Shown: positions 1-5,507 of the stretch, in pieces | Layout: the number at the start of each line of letters is the position of its first letter | Position numbering within the stretch: the first letter of the stretch is position 1 | Assembly (NCBI GenBank): GCA_003565055.1 | Contig: PXDM01000327.1 | Coordinates: 1 to 11,392, forward strand | Origin: Paracoccaceae bacterium | Lineage (GTDB): Bacteria > Pseudomonadota > Alphaproteobacteria > Rhodobacterales > Rhodobacteraceae | Length of the DNA: 11,392 nt | Direction of reading: 5' to 3' | Position numbers and translations under genes: made by a program | The notes under the pieces: model-generated | The model's input: the letters and a program-made list of their open reading frames with translations, nothing else | Databases searched by the model: none | What the model was told of the DNA's origin: nothing

Positions 1-337
1 AGAGCTGGGTCGGGTTCTCGAAAGACAGCTCGATCCCGAACCAGCGCCCGTAAGTGGGAGAGCCGCGCCGGATATCGACCGCGACATCGAAAAACGCCCC
101 GCGCCCACAGCGCACCAGCTTGCCCTGCGCATGGGGCGGCGCTTGAAAATGCAGCCCGCGCAAGGTGTTGATCGTATAGGAAAGCGAATAATTATCCTGC
201 ACGAAAGCAGGCAGGGTGGCACCGGCCTTTTCCATGTTGCGCCGGTTCCAGCTTTCGGCAAAGAAACCGCGGCTGTCCCCGAAACGCCGGGGCGTGATCA
301 GCAGCAGACCTGGCAAGGGTGTCTTTTCGATCTTCAT
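1..337 (-). CDS. rfbC: dTDP-4-dehydrorhamnose 3,5-epimerase, N-terminal part (runs off the window)
   Basis: Reading the minus strand from an ATG at 337 gives 112 residues of a classic RfbC/RmlC epimerase before the window edge. The enzyme epimerises dTDP-4-keto-6-deoxyglucose at C3 and C5 on the way to dTDP-L-rhamnose, in the cytoplasm. Family motifs appear in the expected order: GDSRGFFAESWN (20-31), FVQDNYSLS (45-53), LRGLHFQ (59-65), QGKLVR (71-76), FDVAVDIRRGSPT (83-95) and ELSFEN (103-108). His63 and Lys72 match the conserved active-site His and Lys of the family. The C-terminal half, with the remaining active-site Tyr and Asp, lies outside the window. A good Shine-Dalgarno (AGGAG, near 343-347) precedes the ATG. 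The gene lies 132 bp downstream of the glycerophosphotransferase-like gene on the same strand, so co-transcription is likely. The family call is secure. Confidence 0.95.
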   Translation of the reverse strand, partial: MKIEKTPLPGLLLITPRRFGDSRGFFAESWNRRNMEKAGATLPAFVQDNYSLSYTINTLRGLHFQAPPHAQGKLVRCGRGAFFDVAVDIRRGSPTYGRWFGIELSFENPTQL

Positions 338-342
338 ATGCA

Positions 343-347
343 ACTCC
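343..347 (-). promoter_or_regulatory. Shine-Dalgarno site of rfbC
   Basis: On the minus strand AGGAG is followed by TTGCAT and then the ATG at 337. The sequence and spacing are near ideal, which fixes the rfbC start. Confidence 0.75.
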
Positions 348-440
348 TGAAATCTTTCGAGGCAACATGTCAGAAAGATATGGGAAATTGGCGGCTGAAA
401 CAGGGTTTTTTCGTGCAATCCCGACCGCATTCTCTGCCCG

Positions 441-456
441 CAGCAGATATCTGCTG
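441..456. repeat. 16-bp perfect palindrome
   Basis: CAGCAGATATCTGCTG is fully self-complementary. It could be a dimeric regulator site or a short RNA hairpin between the glycerophosphotransferase-like gene and rfbC. The sequence itself shows only the symmetry. Confidence 0.4.
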
Positions 457-469
457 TCTTGCGCGTCAG

Positions 470-1747
470 TCAACGGTCATATCCGGCACAGATGAGGTCT
501 TCGACAATGGCTTGCGCAGCCCGCATGGCATCGGGACACACCAGCTGCGCGGCCTGCGCGCGCGCCGGAGCCAGCGGGTCATGCCCCTGCACGATCTGGT
601 GGAAATGCGCCTCCAGCTGCGCGCGGTCGCGGGCCGTGTAAAAGCCGGTGCCCAGCTGCGCGCCGAAATCATTGAGCGGGGTGGCATCATCGCGCACCAG
701 ACGCAGCAGGGGCTTCATGGTCGGCAGGTATTCGGCCAGAAACGAGCCGCTATCGGTGATCATCAGATCCGATGTGCGGAACAGGTCGAAATAATCGCCA
801 TCCAGCGACAGGACCGTATTCGGGCCGTTCTGCCAGTCCTGCAGCCAGCCCTGCCACTGATCCGCCCGCATCATGCCGCTGCGGGCCAGTTCCAGCCCCA
901 GATTGGGATGCGGCCTGAGGATGAAATCCACCTCCGGGTGGCGGCGGGCCAGATCCCGCATCGCCGGGCCGGACCAGGCAAAGGTTCCCAGCCGCAATGT
1001 GTTTGCTCCCAGCCCGTGATGGGGGGCATAGATCACGCGCATCCGCCCAGTATCCGCCGCGCGCGGCCAGAGCGCGACCGCGTCACGGGCCGGGGGCGGG
1101 CTGTGATAAATGTCGAATTTCGGATGCCCCGTGACGCGCAGCGCGGACCCGCGCACCATTCCCCCGGCGCGGACCCGCGCAGCATGGAGGTCATTCGCGG
1201 CAAAATAGCGCCACAGGAACGGGTGGAAATCCGGCAGGCCCGATTGCATCCAGTCATTGGCGATGACGGGCACCCCGTAATGCACATAGGCGGTGCGTAC
1301 CCGACCTGCCAGGCGGCGCGGCAGATCCTGCATCCCCCAGGGCTGCTGGATGAAGGCGATGTCGCAGTCGATCGCCTCGGCGGGACGCATGTGGTCGCGC
1401 CCGGCATCATAGAGATCGCCGAGGATCGGGGCGCGGGCTGCAAAATAGGCCCGCTTGCGGGCGTAATGCGCACGGCGCGACGCAGGCGGCCGGCGCAGAT
1501 CGACATCCGACAAAGTCATGTAAAAGCCGCATTCAACCTCGGGGCAGATGCGCAGGGCCGCAAGAACCGAGTCGAGCCCCCATTTCGCGCTGGTGCAGAC
1601 AATGAAGCCTATGCGCAGCGGTCTGCCCGCCTGCGGGGGGGGCGCGCAAGAGGTCTGCGGCGCGCCAAGGGCGCGATCGCGCAACCGCGCGCGCAGCCGT
1701 CGCGCCAGTGCCTGCAGGCGGAACATACATATCGGCACAGATCGCAC
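470..1747 (-). CDS. CDP-glycerol glycerophosphotransferase-like protein
   Basis: This 425-residue protein resembles the C-terminal catalytic domain of the TagF/TagB-type CDP-glycerol glycerophosphotransferase family, a GT-B-like fold that transfers glycerol-phosphate or related units in wall and capsule polymers. Visible family features are an N-terminal Rossmann-like start (LRIGFIV, 44-50), AFIQQPWG (131-138), YVHYGVP (154-160), VTGHPKFD (205-212), VIYAPHHG (238-245), FILRPHP (275-281) and the characteristic TDSGSFLAEYLPTMKPLLRL (331-350). No signal peptide or membrane segment is evident. A basic stretch at residues 10-25 could favour membrane association. The GTG at 1747 is chosen as start because AGGAG lies about 10 nt upstream; ATG at 1726 (residue 8) lacks a recognisable ribosome site. 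Donor and acceptor are unknown: the fold is clear, but a glycerol-phosphate substrate is only inferred. Confidence 0.85.
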   Translation of the reverse strand: MRSVPICMFRLQALARRLRARLRDRALGAPQTSCAPPPQAGRPLRIGFIVCTSAKWGLDSVLAALRICPEVECGFYMTLSDVDLRRPPASRRAHYARKRAYFAARAPILGDLYDAGRDHMRPAEAIDCDIAFIQQPWGMQDLPRRLAGRVRTAYVHYGVPVIANDWMQSGLPDFHPFLWRYFAANDLHAARVRAGGMVRGSALRVTGHPKFDIYHSPPPARDAVALWPRAADTGRMRVIYAPHHGLGANTLRLGTFAWSGPAMRDLARRHPEVDFILRPHPNLGLELARSGMMRADQWQGWLQDWQNGPNTVLSLDGDYFDLFRTSDLMITDSGSFLAEYLPTMKPLLRLVRDDATPLNDFGAQLGTGFYTARDRAQLEAHFHQIVQGHDPLAPARAQAAQLVCPDAMRAAQAIVEDLICAGYDR

Positions 1748-1772
1748 CAGCGGGACTCTCCTGTCACGTGAG

Positions 1773-1792
1773 GCATCCTCGCGACCGGATGC
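1773..1792. repeat. Short hairpin in the leader of the minus-strand operon
   Basis: GCATCC and GGATGC flank an 8-nt loop, about 10 bp upstream of the ribosome site of the glycerophosphotransferase-like gene. It could form in that gene's 5' leader RNA. There is no T-tract, so a terminator is unlikely. Confidence 0.3.
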
Positions 1793-1908
1793 AACGGGTC
1801 ACACATGCCTGCTTCGGGCCGCGCAGGCAATCAGCAAGATTGCGCTTGTTCCGCATCAGCCCGGCAGCAAGGCGCAAACGCCTGTCTTATGGGCAACGGT
1901 TACATTTC

Positions 1909-2053
1909 TGTCATGATCCTGGGCGGCGAACCGGGGTGAGTGTCATTCTGGACATCCCGACCCCTCGCAATTATGACAGTTTGATGACACCGTAAGATTG
2001 CGGCCCTTTTATCCGGTGATCCAGCGACTGCGGCCTTAGTGCAGAGAATGACA
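1909..2053. promoter_or_regulatory. Phased array of TGTCAT/ATGACA hexamers (candidate operator)
   Basis: TGTCAT occurs at 1909-1914 and 1941-1946. Its complement ATGACA occurs at 1973-1978, 1984-1989 and 2048-2053. Start-to-start distances are 32, 32, 11 and 64 bp, all close to whole helical turns (3, 3, 1 and 6), so all five would face the same side of the helix. By chance a given hexamer or its complement would be expected less than once in this stretch. The last copy abuts the start of the ParB-like gene. A regulator is not identified. Confidence 0.4.
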
Positions 2054-2058
2054 TTCTT

Positions 2059-2781
2059 ATGATGAACAGCCCCATTTTTCCGGAACGTTTCCAGACAGTC
2101 TGGGTGCGCCCCAACGATATCCGCTGGAAGATTGACTGGAGCAATCCTGCACTGCAGGAGCTCGTGCTGCAGGAAACCCTGCGTGGTGAGCAACGCCGTG
2201 GGATCTCGCAAAAAGTGCGCCGCAGCCTGATCACAGGCCCCGATTATCTGCGTGATGATGATTTTGATCTTTATCTTTCAAAATTCAGCAAGCATCCGAC
2301 CGCGCGCCGGATGCGCAAACGGGTGATCCACGAGCAATCTTGGCGAAAGGCCGGATTTTACGACTGGATGGAAGCGCAGATCGCCTTGCGGGGGTCGCAT
2401 GACGGTGTCCATAACAAACGCGGTATCCGCAATCGTTACGCAGGGTTCGATGCGCTGATCGAGGATGCCCGCAGGATCGGACGCCTGCGCTCGCGCGAGG
2501 AATTATACGGCGAGCCGGATGAGAGCCGCGGCATCATGGTCGGTGTCGGGCGCGACGGCAAGCTGATCTTCATGGGGCGCGGCACGCACCGGCTGGCCAT
2601 CGCGCAGCTGCTTGAGCTGGAGCTCGTGCCCGTGGGGATCTGCACAATTCATACCCAGGCCACCGAAACCCGGCTGCGGGGGCGGTCACATCATCAAAGC
2701 CTCTGGAAGAACATCCAGGCCATCAGCAATGCCCCTTCTGTTTGCCGAAAGGCCCGTGCAGGCTCTGGCTCCTTCGCTTGA
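2059..2781 (+). CDS. ParB-like-domain protein of a surface-polysaccharide locus
   Basis: This 240-residue soluble protein has a C-terminal region resembling the ParB/sulfiredoxin-like fold: GFDALIEDARRIGRL (129-143), then a strand pair GIMVGVGRDGKLIFMGRG (158-175) leading into THRLAIAQLLELELVPVGI (176-194). The G-x-HRL-xIA-xLL-x-x-IPV pattern is typical of ParB-like domains. Proteins of this type often occur beside glycosyltransferase genes without a known role, so chromosome partitioning is not implied. The N-terminal half (1-125) is rich in Arg, Lys and Trp and is not recognised. ATG codons at 2059 and 2062 are both possible and neither has a strong ribosome site. The gene opens the plus-strand run and directly follows the hexamer array. 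GC is closer to the host-like neighbours than to the AT-rich gene that follows. Confidence 0.7.
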   Translation: MMNSPIFPERFQTVWVRPNDIRWKIDWSNPALQELVLQETLRGEQRRGISQKVRRSLITGPDYLRDDDFDLYLSKFSKHPTARRMRKRVIHEQSWRKAGFYDWMEAQIALRGSHDGVHNKRGIRNRYAGFDALIEDARRIGRLRSREELYGEPDESRGIMVGVGRDGKLIFMGRGTHRLAIAQLLELELVPVGICTIHTQATETRLRGRSHHQSLWKNIQAISNAPSVCRKARAGSGSFA

Positions 2782-2836
2782 AGCCTGAAAAAAATTCGCA
2801 TAGTTAGCATCAAGAGCCATCCGATTCTCAGCGGCC

Positions 2837-3505
2837 ATGATGAAACTACCTCCAAAAAAAGCTAAAATCAGAGATGAAATAGTTTCCCTGCAAAGGAAAC
2901 TGGTAAAGCTATATATAGCGCAATTAGAAACCGGAGAAGATAATAAAACAACCTCCCTGTTTCTTGATATCGTAAGGCGTCAAGAGAGCTTCAAGAAGCA
3001 TATGGGCAGGAAAACATTCGACATGCTTGCTGCTGACAGAAGTAACGCGTTGACAGAAAATTTCCTGACCGCTTTTTCTGCTTCAGATACAGATCATCCG
3101 TTTGTAAAGAACGCCGCCAAACTCGACAAGTTACGGCATGTTTCATCCTTCCGGACAAGTATTGCACTTCGCAGCAGGCGGCTGATGATGAATGGTATTC
3201 ATTCCTGCCCGGAATGGGTCATTTCCAGGAAGGATGCCACCAGAAGATTTTCTTCTGTTATCAAGGCCCGAATTCCCGAAAGATACATAACACGACCGGG
3301 GGTTTATCCGGATTTTATTCCCAATACAGTTGTGAAGCCCAAAAACGCCAGTCAGTCCAATGGCGTATACCTTGTGAAAGATGAGAATAACATTTTCGAC
3401 GTCCGTGCTCGCGAACAATTTTCAGGTTCTGAAGAGCTTTTCAAAAGATTGAAGCAGGATTTAAAAGAGGGACGACTCGCCTCACCCGCCTGGATTGCTG
3501 AATAA
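2837..3505 (+). CDS. TupA-like ATP-grasp, N-terminal fragment
   Basis: This open frame encodes 222 residues with no signal peptide. Residues 8-30 form a basic amphipathic helix. The middle (90-150) corresponds to the start of the ATP-grasp fold: DKLRHVSSFR (97-106) and CPEWVISRKDATRRF (124-138). Residues 163-182 carry the nucleotide-binding strand, with Lys167 in VVKPKN as the probable ATP-contacting lysine. The frame stops right after PAWIAE, before the residues that bind metal and complete the active site, so this fragment alone should not be catalytic. ATGs at 2837 and 2840 are equally possible and no clear ribosome site precedes them. It follows the ParB-like gene by 55 bp. Confidence 0.6.
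   Translation: MMKLPPKKAKIRDEIVSLQRKLVKLYIAQLETGEDNKTTSLFLDIVRRQESFKKHMGRKTFDMLAADRSNALTENFLTAFSASDTDHPFVKNAAKLDKLRHVSSFRTSIALRSRRLMMNGIHSCPEWVISRKDATRRFSSVIKARIPERYITRPGVYPDFIPNTVVKPKNASQSNGVYLVKDENNIFDVRAREQFSGSEELFKRLKQDLKEGRLASPAWIAE
2881..2919. repeat. Two adjacent palindromes near the start of the ATP-grasp gene
   Basis: AGTTTCC (2881-2887) and GGAAACT (2895-2901) form a perfect 7-bp hairpin with a 7-nt loop. Six bases later comes the perfect 12-bp palindrome GCTATATATAGC (2908-2919). Both lie within codons 15-28 of the AT-rich gene. They could fold in the mRNA near the start or be chance features of low-GC DNA. Confidence 0.35.
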
Positions 3506-3534
3506 CTGATTACAAACAGCAGCAATCCAGGCGG
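3486..3534. repeat. Perfect 15-bp inverted repeat enclosing the in-frame TAA
   Basis: CCGCCTGGATTGCTG (3486-3500) is the exact reverse complement of CAGCAATCCAGGCGG (3520-3534). The 19-nt loop between them contains the TAA at 3503-3505. In RNA this is a stable hairpin with 10 G/C pairs out of 15. No T-tract follows on either strand, so it is not a standard intrinsic terminator. Possible explanations are a readthrough-stimulating structure, a template-switch scar, or the footprint of an excised element. Confidence 0.85.
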
Positions 3535-3553
3535 AGGTTCATTTGATTGGAAA

Positions 3554-3562
3554 TGCTATACT
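3554..3562 (+). promoter_or_regulatory. Possible extended -10 promoter element inside the split gene
   Basis: TGCTATACT matches the extended -10 pattern TGnTATAAT at all but one position of the hexamer. There is no good -35 at the usual distance. Transcription from it would begin only about 7-10 nt before the ATG at 3578, giving an almost leaderless message for the C-terminal fragment. It may simply reflect AT-rich coding DNA. Confidence 0.2.
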
Positions 3563-3577
3563 TTTTATGGAAAGGTC

Positions 3578-3991
3578 ATGTTGACAGGTGTTATTCAGAG
3601 ACGCCCTGAGCACCGGGAGGTCTGGTTTGATCGTAGTGGCTCTGTAGTTGATCGTGGATTCAGTCGATGTGATCTTTTTCTGAATGATATCAGTTTAGAT
3701 AGTCGCGCAGTGCAGTTGGCGGAAAAAATAAGTTTGAAAATACCAGCTCCATTCGTGAGAATCGACTTTCTGGATAGCCCGGCGGGATATGTGTTGGGAG
3801 AGATTACCGCGCGCCCCGGAACATTTCATCTTTTCAGCAAAGAGATGGATAGGGTTCTTGGAGATGCCTTTATCGATGCCGAGGCGCGCCTGCAAGATGA
3901 CTTGCTGCAAGGGAAAGCCTTTGCAGAATACAAGCTCTTTTCTGAAAAAGAACAGGAAAGAGAAAACGCAAGACGAAAGTCTTCTCCATAG
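3578..3991 (+). CDS. TupA-like ATP-grasp, C-terminal fragment
   Basis: This 137-residue frame is in the same phase as the upstream fragment. It starts inside the ATP-grasp core (LTGVIQRRPEHREVWFD, 2-18) and carries the end of the active site: PAPFVRIDFLDSPAGYVLGE (56-75) and ITARPGTFHLFSKEMDRVLG (76-95). Asp63 and Glu75 sit where the family binds Mg-ATP. The tail (95-137) is helical and charged. The ATG at 3578 has a GGAAAGG only 2-3 nt upstream, too close for a good ribosome site, so independent translation is doubtful. The conserved DWKCYTFYGKV segment is encoded just before this ATG and would be lost by starting here. It is best regarded as the 3' half of a broken or recoded gene. Confidence 0.55.
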   Translation: MLTGVIQRRPEHREVWFDRSGSVVDRGFSRCDLFLNDISLDSRAVQLAEKISLKIPAPFVRIDFLDSPAGYVLGEITARPGTFHLFSKEMDRVLGDAFIDAEARLQDDLLQGKAFAEYKLFSEKEQERENARRKSSP

Positions 3992-4041
3992 ATGTTTCCG
4001 GGAGTGCGGTTCTTGCTCTTTCCGGCATGAGATGTTTCGAC

Positions 4042-4047
4042 TAGAAT
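4042..4047 (+). promoter_or_regulatory. Possible -10 box upstream of the MmgE/PrpD gene
   Basis: TAGAAT differs from TATAAT by one base and lies 53 bp before the chosen ATG at 4100, in the 108-bp gap after the split ATP-grasp gene. At a 17-bp spacer the -35 position reads TTTCCG, a poor match, so the promoter is tentative. Such a promoter would let the high-GC downstream genes be expressed independently of the broken gene. Confidence 0.25.
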
Positions 4048-4087
4048 CCGGGGTGAAGCTGATCTGATGTAGCTGCATGACCCGATG

Positions 4088-4093
4088 AAAGGG
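4088..4093 (+). promoter_or_regulatory. Shine-Dalgarno site selecting the MmgE/PrpD start
   Basis: AAAGGG followed by a 6-nt spacer precedes the ATG at 4100. It lies just downstream of the alternative in-frame ATG at 4085, which therefore would not be served by it. Confidence 0.5.
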
Positions 4094-4099
4094 TGCCCG

Positions 4100-5476
4100 A
4101 TGTCCCATACCGAACGGCTGCTGGATGGCCTGGAAAGCCTGTCCCGTCGGGACCTGTCAGAACATCTGGCCATGACAGCGCGTTTGCGCTTGCTGGACTG
4201 GCTGGGCTGCGTGCTGGCAGGGGCTGCGACCGAACAGACCCGGATTGGGCAGTTGCTGGCACATGGCGGTGATGGCCCGGCCCCTGTCATCGGCACAGAA
4301 TACCGCACAGCCCCGCTGACCGCCGCGCTGATCAATGGAATGCATTCGCATGTGGTCGAGCTGGATGACGGCCATCGCTATGGCATCACCCATGCCGGTG
4401 GCCCGCTGATCGCGGCACTTCTGGCCATGGCGCATGATCCGCGCATGACGCAGGCCAGTTTTCTGACAGGGATCGTCACCGGATATGAAGTGGCCTTGCG
4501 GGTTGCCATGGCCTGCCAGCCGGAAGCAAAATTGCGCGGCTGGCATGGCTCGGGCGTGTTCGGGGTTCTGGGGGCGGCTGTTGGCACCGGGGTTGCGCTT
4601 GGATTTGACCGCCCGAAGCTGAATGCTGCACTTGCGGCCGCGGCGACCTCTGCCTCGGGCATGGTCAAGGCTTTTGCGGCAGGGTCCGAGCTCAAGCCCT
4701 ATAACGCTGGCCAGCCTGCCCTGACCGGACTGGCCGCCGCGCTGGTGGCAGATGCCGGTTTTCCCGGACCAGAGCATATTCTGGACGGGCCGCACGGGCT
4801 GATCGAGATGCTGCGCGGCAGTCCGCCAGATGCAGAGGCCTGCAAGGTGGCAGCCCCCTATTGCATCGAGACGGTCTATCTCAAGCCCTATGCCTCGTGC
4901 CGGTATTGCCATGCCCCGGTCGAGGCTGTGCTGAACCTGCGCGCCAGACATGCTATTCGCGCCGCCGATCTGCGCGCGATCACGGTCGAGACCTATCATC
5001 TGGCCGTACACAAGCATGATCATACCGAAATCGACGGGCCTTATTCGGCACGGCTGGGCATTCCCTATTGTGTGGGCGCGGCGCTGGCCACAGGTGAAAC
5101 CGGGATGGCGGCTTTTGCCCCGCAGGCGCTGGCGGATCCGGAAACGCTGCGGCTGATGCGCCTGACAAAAGTGCGCGAGGACCCCGCCCTGAGTGCCCTG
5201 GTGCCCGCAAGGCGCGCCGCGCGGGTGACGCTTGAGCTGAAAGAGGGAGGCGTTGTGACCGATCAGGTCGATCTGCCCCGCGGCGAGCCGGAAGCGCCGC
5301 TGAGCGCAGAGGATCTGCGCGCGAAAACTGCAGATCTGGCGCTTTTTGCGGGGTTTGATTCAGCGCGTGCGGCTGATATGACGCGCCGGATTCTGGCGCC
5401 GGAAACAGATTTGTTGAATTACATACCGAGTATTGGGGCTGGCGTCATCACAAGATCCAGAGCTCTGTCCACGTGA
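4100..5476 (+). CDS. MmgE/PrpD-family enzyme
   Basis: This 458-residue protein has the normal length and motif order of the MmgE/PrpD family. Known members are 2-methylcitrate dehydratase, cis-aconitate decarboxylase and iminodisuccinate epimerase. Visible landmarks are RLRLLDWLGCVLAG (28-41), HVVELDDGHRYGITHAGG (84-101), TGYEVALRV (127-135), HGSGVFGVLGAA (149-160), FAAGSELKPYNAGQ (192-205), LKPYASCRYCHAPVEA (261-276) and SARLGIPYCVGAAL (316-329). His149, Lys199 and His271 fall where the family places active-site basic residues (from memory of cis-aconitate decarboxylase). Substrate cannot be read from sequence. The ATG at 4100 is preferred over 4085 because AAAGGG lies 7 nt before it, while nothing resembling a ribosome site precedes 4085. 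The enzyme should be cytosolic. Its position between two ATP-grasp genes suggests that it supplies a small carboxylic or amino acid, but this is inference. Confidence 0.9.
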   Translation: MSHTERLLDGLESLSRRDLSEHLAMTARLRLLDWLGCVLAGAATEQTRIGQLLAHGGDGPAPVIGTEYRTAPLTAALINGMHSHVVELDDGHRYGITHAGGPLIAALLAMAHDPRMTQASFLTGIVTGYEVALRVAMACQPEAKLRGWHGSGVFGVLGAAVGTGVALGFDRPKLNAALAAAATSASGMVKAFAAGSELKPYNAGQPALTGLAAALVADAGFPGPEHILDGPHGLIEMLRGSPPDAEACKVAAPYCIETVYLKPYASCRYCHAPVEAVLNLRARHAIRAADLRAITVETYHLAVHKHDHTEIDGPYSARLGIPYCVGAALATGETGMAAFAPQALADPETLRLMRLTKVREDPALSALVPARRAARVTLELKEGGVVTDQVDLPRGEPEAPLSAEDLRAKTADLALFAGFDSARAADMTRRILAPETDLLNYIPSIGAGVITRSRALST

Positions 5477-5507
5477 TCTCTAACCTTGTATTTTCCTGAC
5501 AACGGAT

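Larger units (their letters stand above)
338..469. other. Gap between the two minus-strand genes, with inverted repeats
   Basis: No gene is seen here. Two short symmetric elements are present. One is the perfect 16-bp palindrome CAGCAGATATCTGCTG at 441-456, only about 14 bp beyond the stop of the upstream gene. The other is a 7-bp inverted repeat (ATCTTTC at 352-358, GAAAGAT at 373-379, 14-nt loop) just upstream of the rfbC ribosome site. Neither is followed by a proper T-tract in the minus direction, so a canonical intrinsic terminator is not supported. Confidence 0.4.
1748..2058. promoter_or_regulatory. Divergent intergenic region between the minus- and plus-strand operons
   Basis: These 311 bp separate the divergently transcribed glycerophosphotransferase-like and ParB-like genes, so both promoters should lie here. 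No convincing sigma-70 promoter pair was found on either strand. The best fragment is a CATAAT on the minus strand (1975-1970) without a good -35. Other structure: a 6-bp hairpin (GCATCC 1773-1778, GGATGC 1787-1792) in the leader of the minus gene; five TGTCAT/ATGACA hexamers (1909-2053); direct repeats of TGCGGCC at 1999-2005 and 2029-2035; and an interrupted palindrome AGAATGACATTCT (2045-2057) directly before the ATG at 2059. Small open frames crossing this region show no coding character. Confidence 0.6.
2837..3991 (+). pseudogene. TupA-like ATP-grasp gene interrupted by a single in-frame TAA
   Basis: One reading frame runs from ATG 2837 to the stop at 3989-3991 with a single TAA at 3503-3505, giving 384 codons between the two ends. 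The parts on either side of the TAA complement each other. Upstream lies an ATP-grasp lid-like segment (TVVKPKNASQSNGVYLVKD, residues 164-182) and PAWIAE. Downstream come 24 untranslated but conserved-looking codons that include DWKCYTFYGKV, then RIDF and GEIT of the metal-binding region. This is the order of TupA-like ATP-grasp proteins, enzymes proposed to ligate amino acids in teichuronopeptide-type polymers. A likely ancestor read GAA (Glu) where TAA now stands, giving WIAEELI. The simplest reading is a nonsense-mutated gene; stop-codon readthrough or a sequencing error would also fit. The DNA is AT-rich compared with its neighbours. Confidence 0.7.

Noticed and set aside
192..473. Minus-strand 93-codon frame overlapping rfbC
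   Set aside because: It runs in a different frame from the unmistakable RfbC sequence and has no ribosome site or recognisable motif.
131..1771. Long plus-strand open frame of 546 codons
   Set aside because: It lies opposite rfbC and the glycerophosphotransferase-like gene, both of which have clear family motifs. Its translation is Arg/His/Gln-rich with no recognisable domain, as expected of an antisense frame in high-GC DNA.
1900..2211. Minus-strand 103-codon frame across the intergenic region and the start of the ParB-like gene
   Set aside because: It has no motif, overlaps the 5' end of a supported gene, and would be transcribed against it. It is treated as chance.
3486..3534. Intrinsic terminator
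   Set aside because: The hairpin is strong, but no run of T follows it on either strand.
3486..3534. Insertion-sequence or MITE remnant
   Set aside because: The loop is only 19 nt and no target-site duplication is visible. It is kept only as a possible footprint within the hairpin finding.
4157..5023. Minus-strand 288-codon frame inside the MmgE/PrpD gene
   Set aside because: It is antisense to a strongly supported enzyme and its translation shows no domain.
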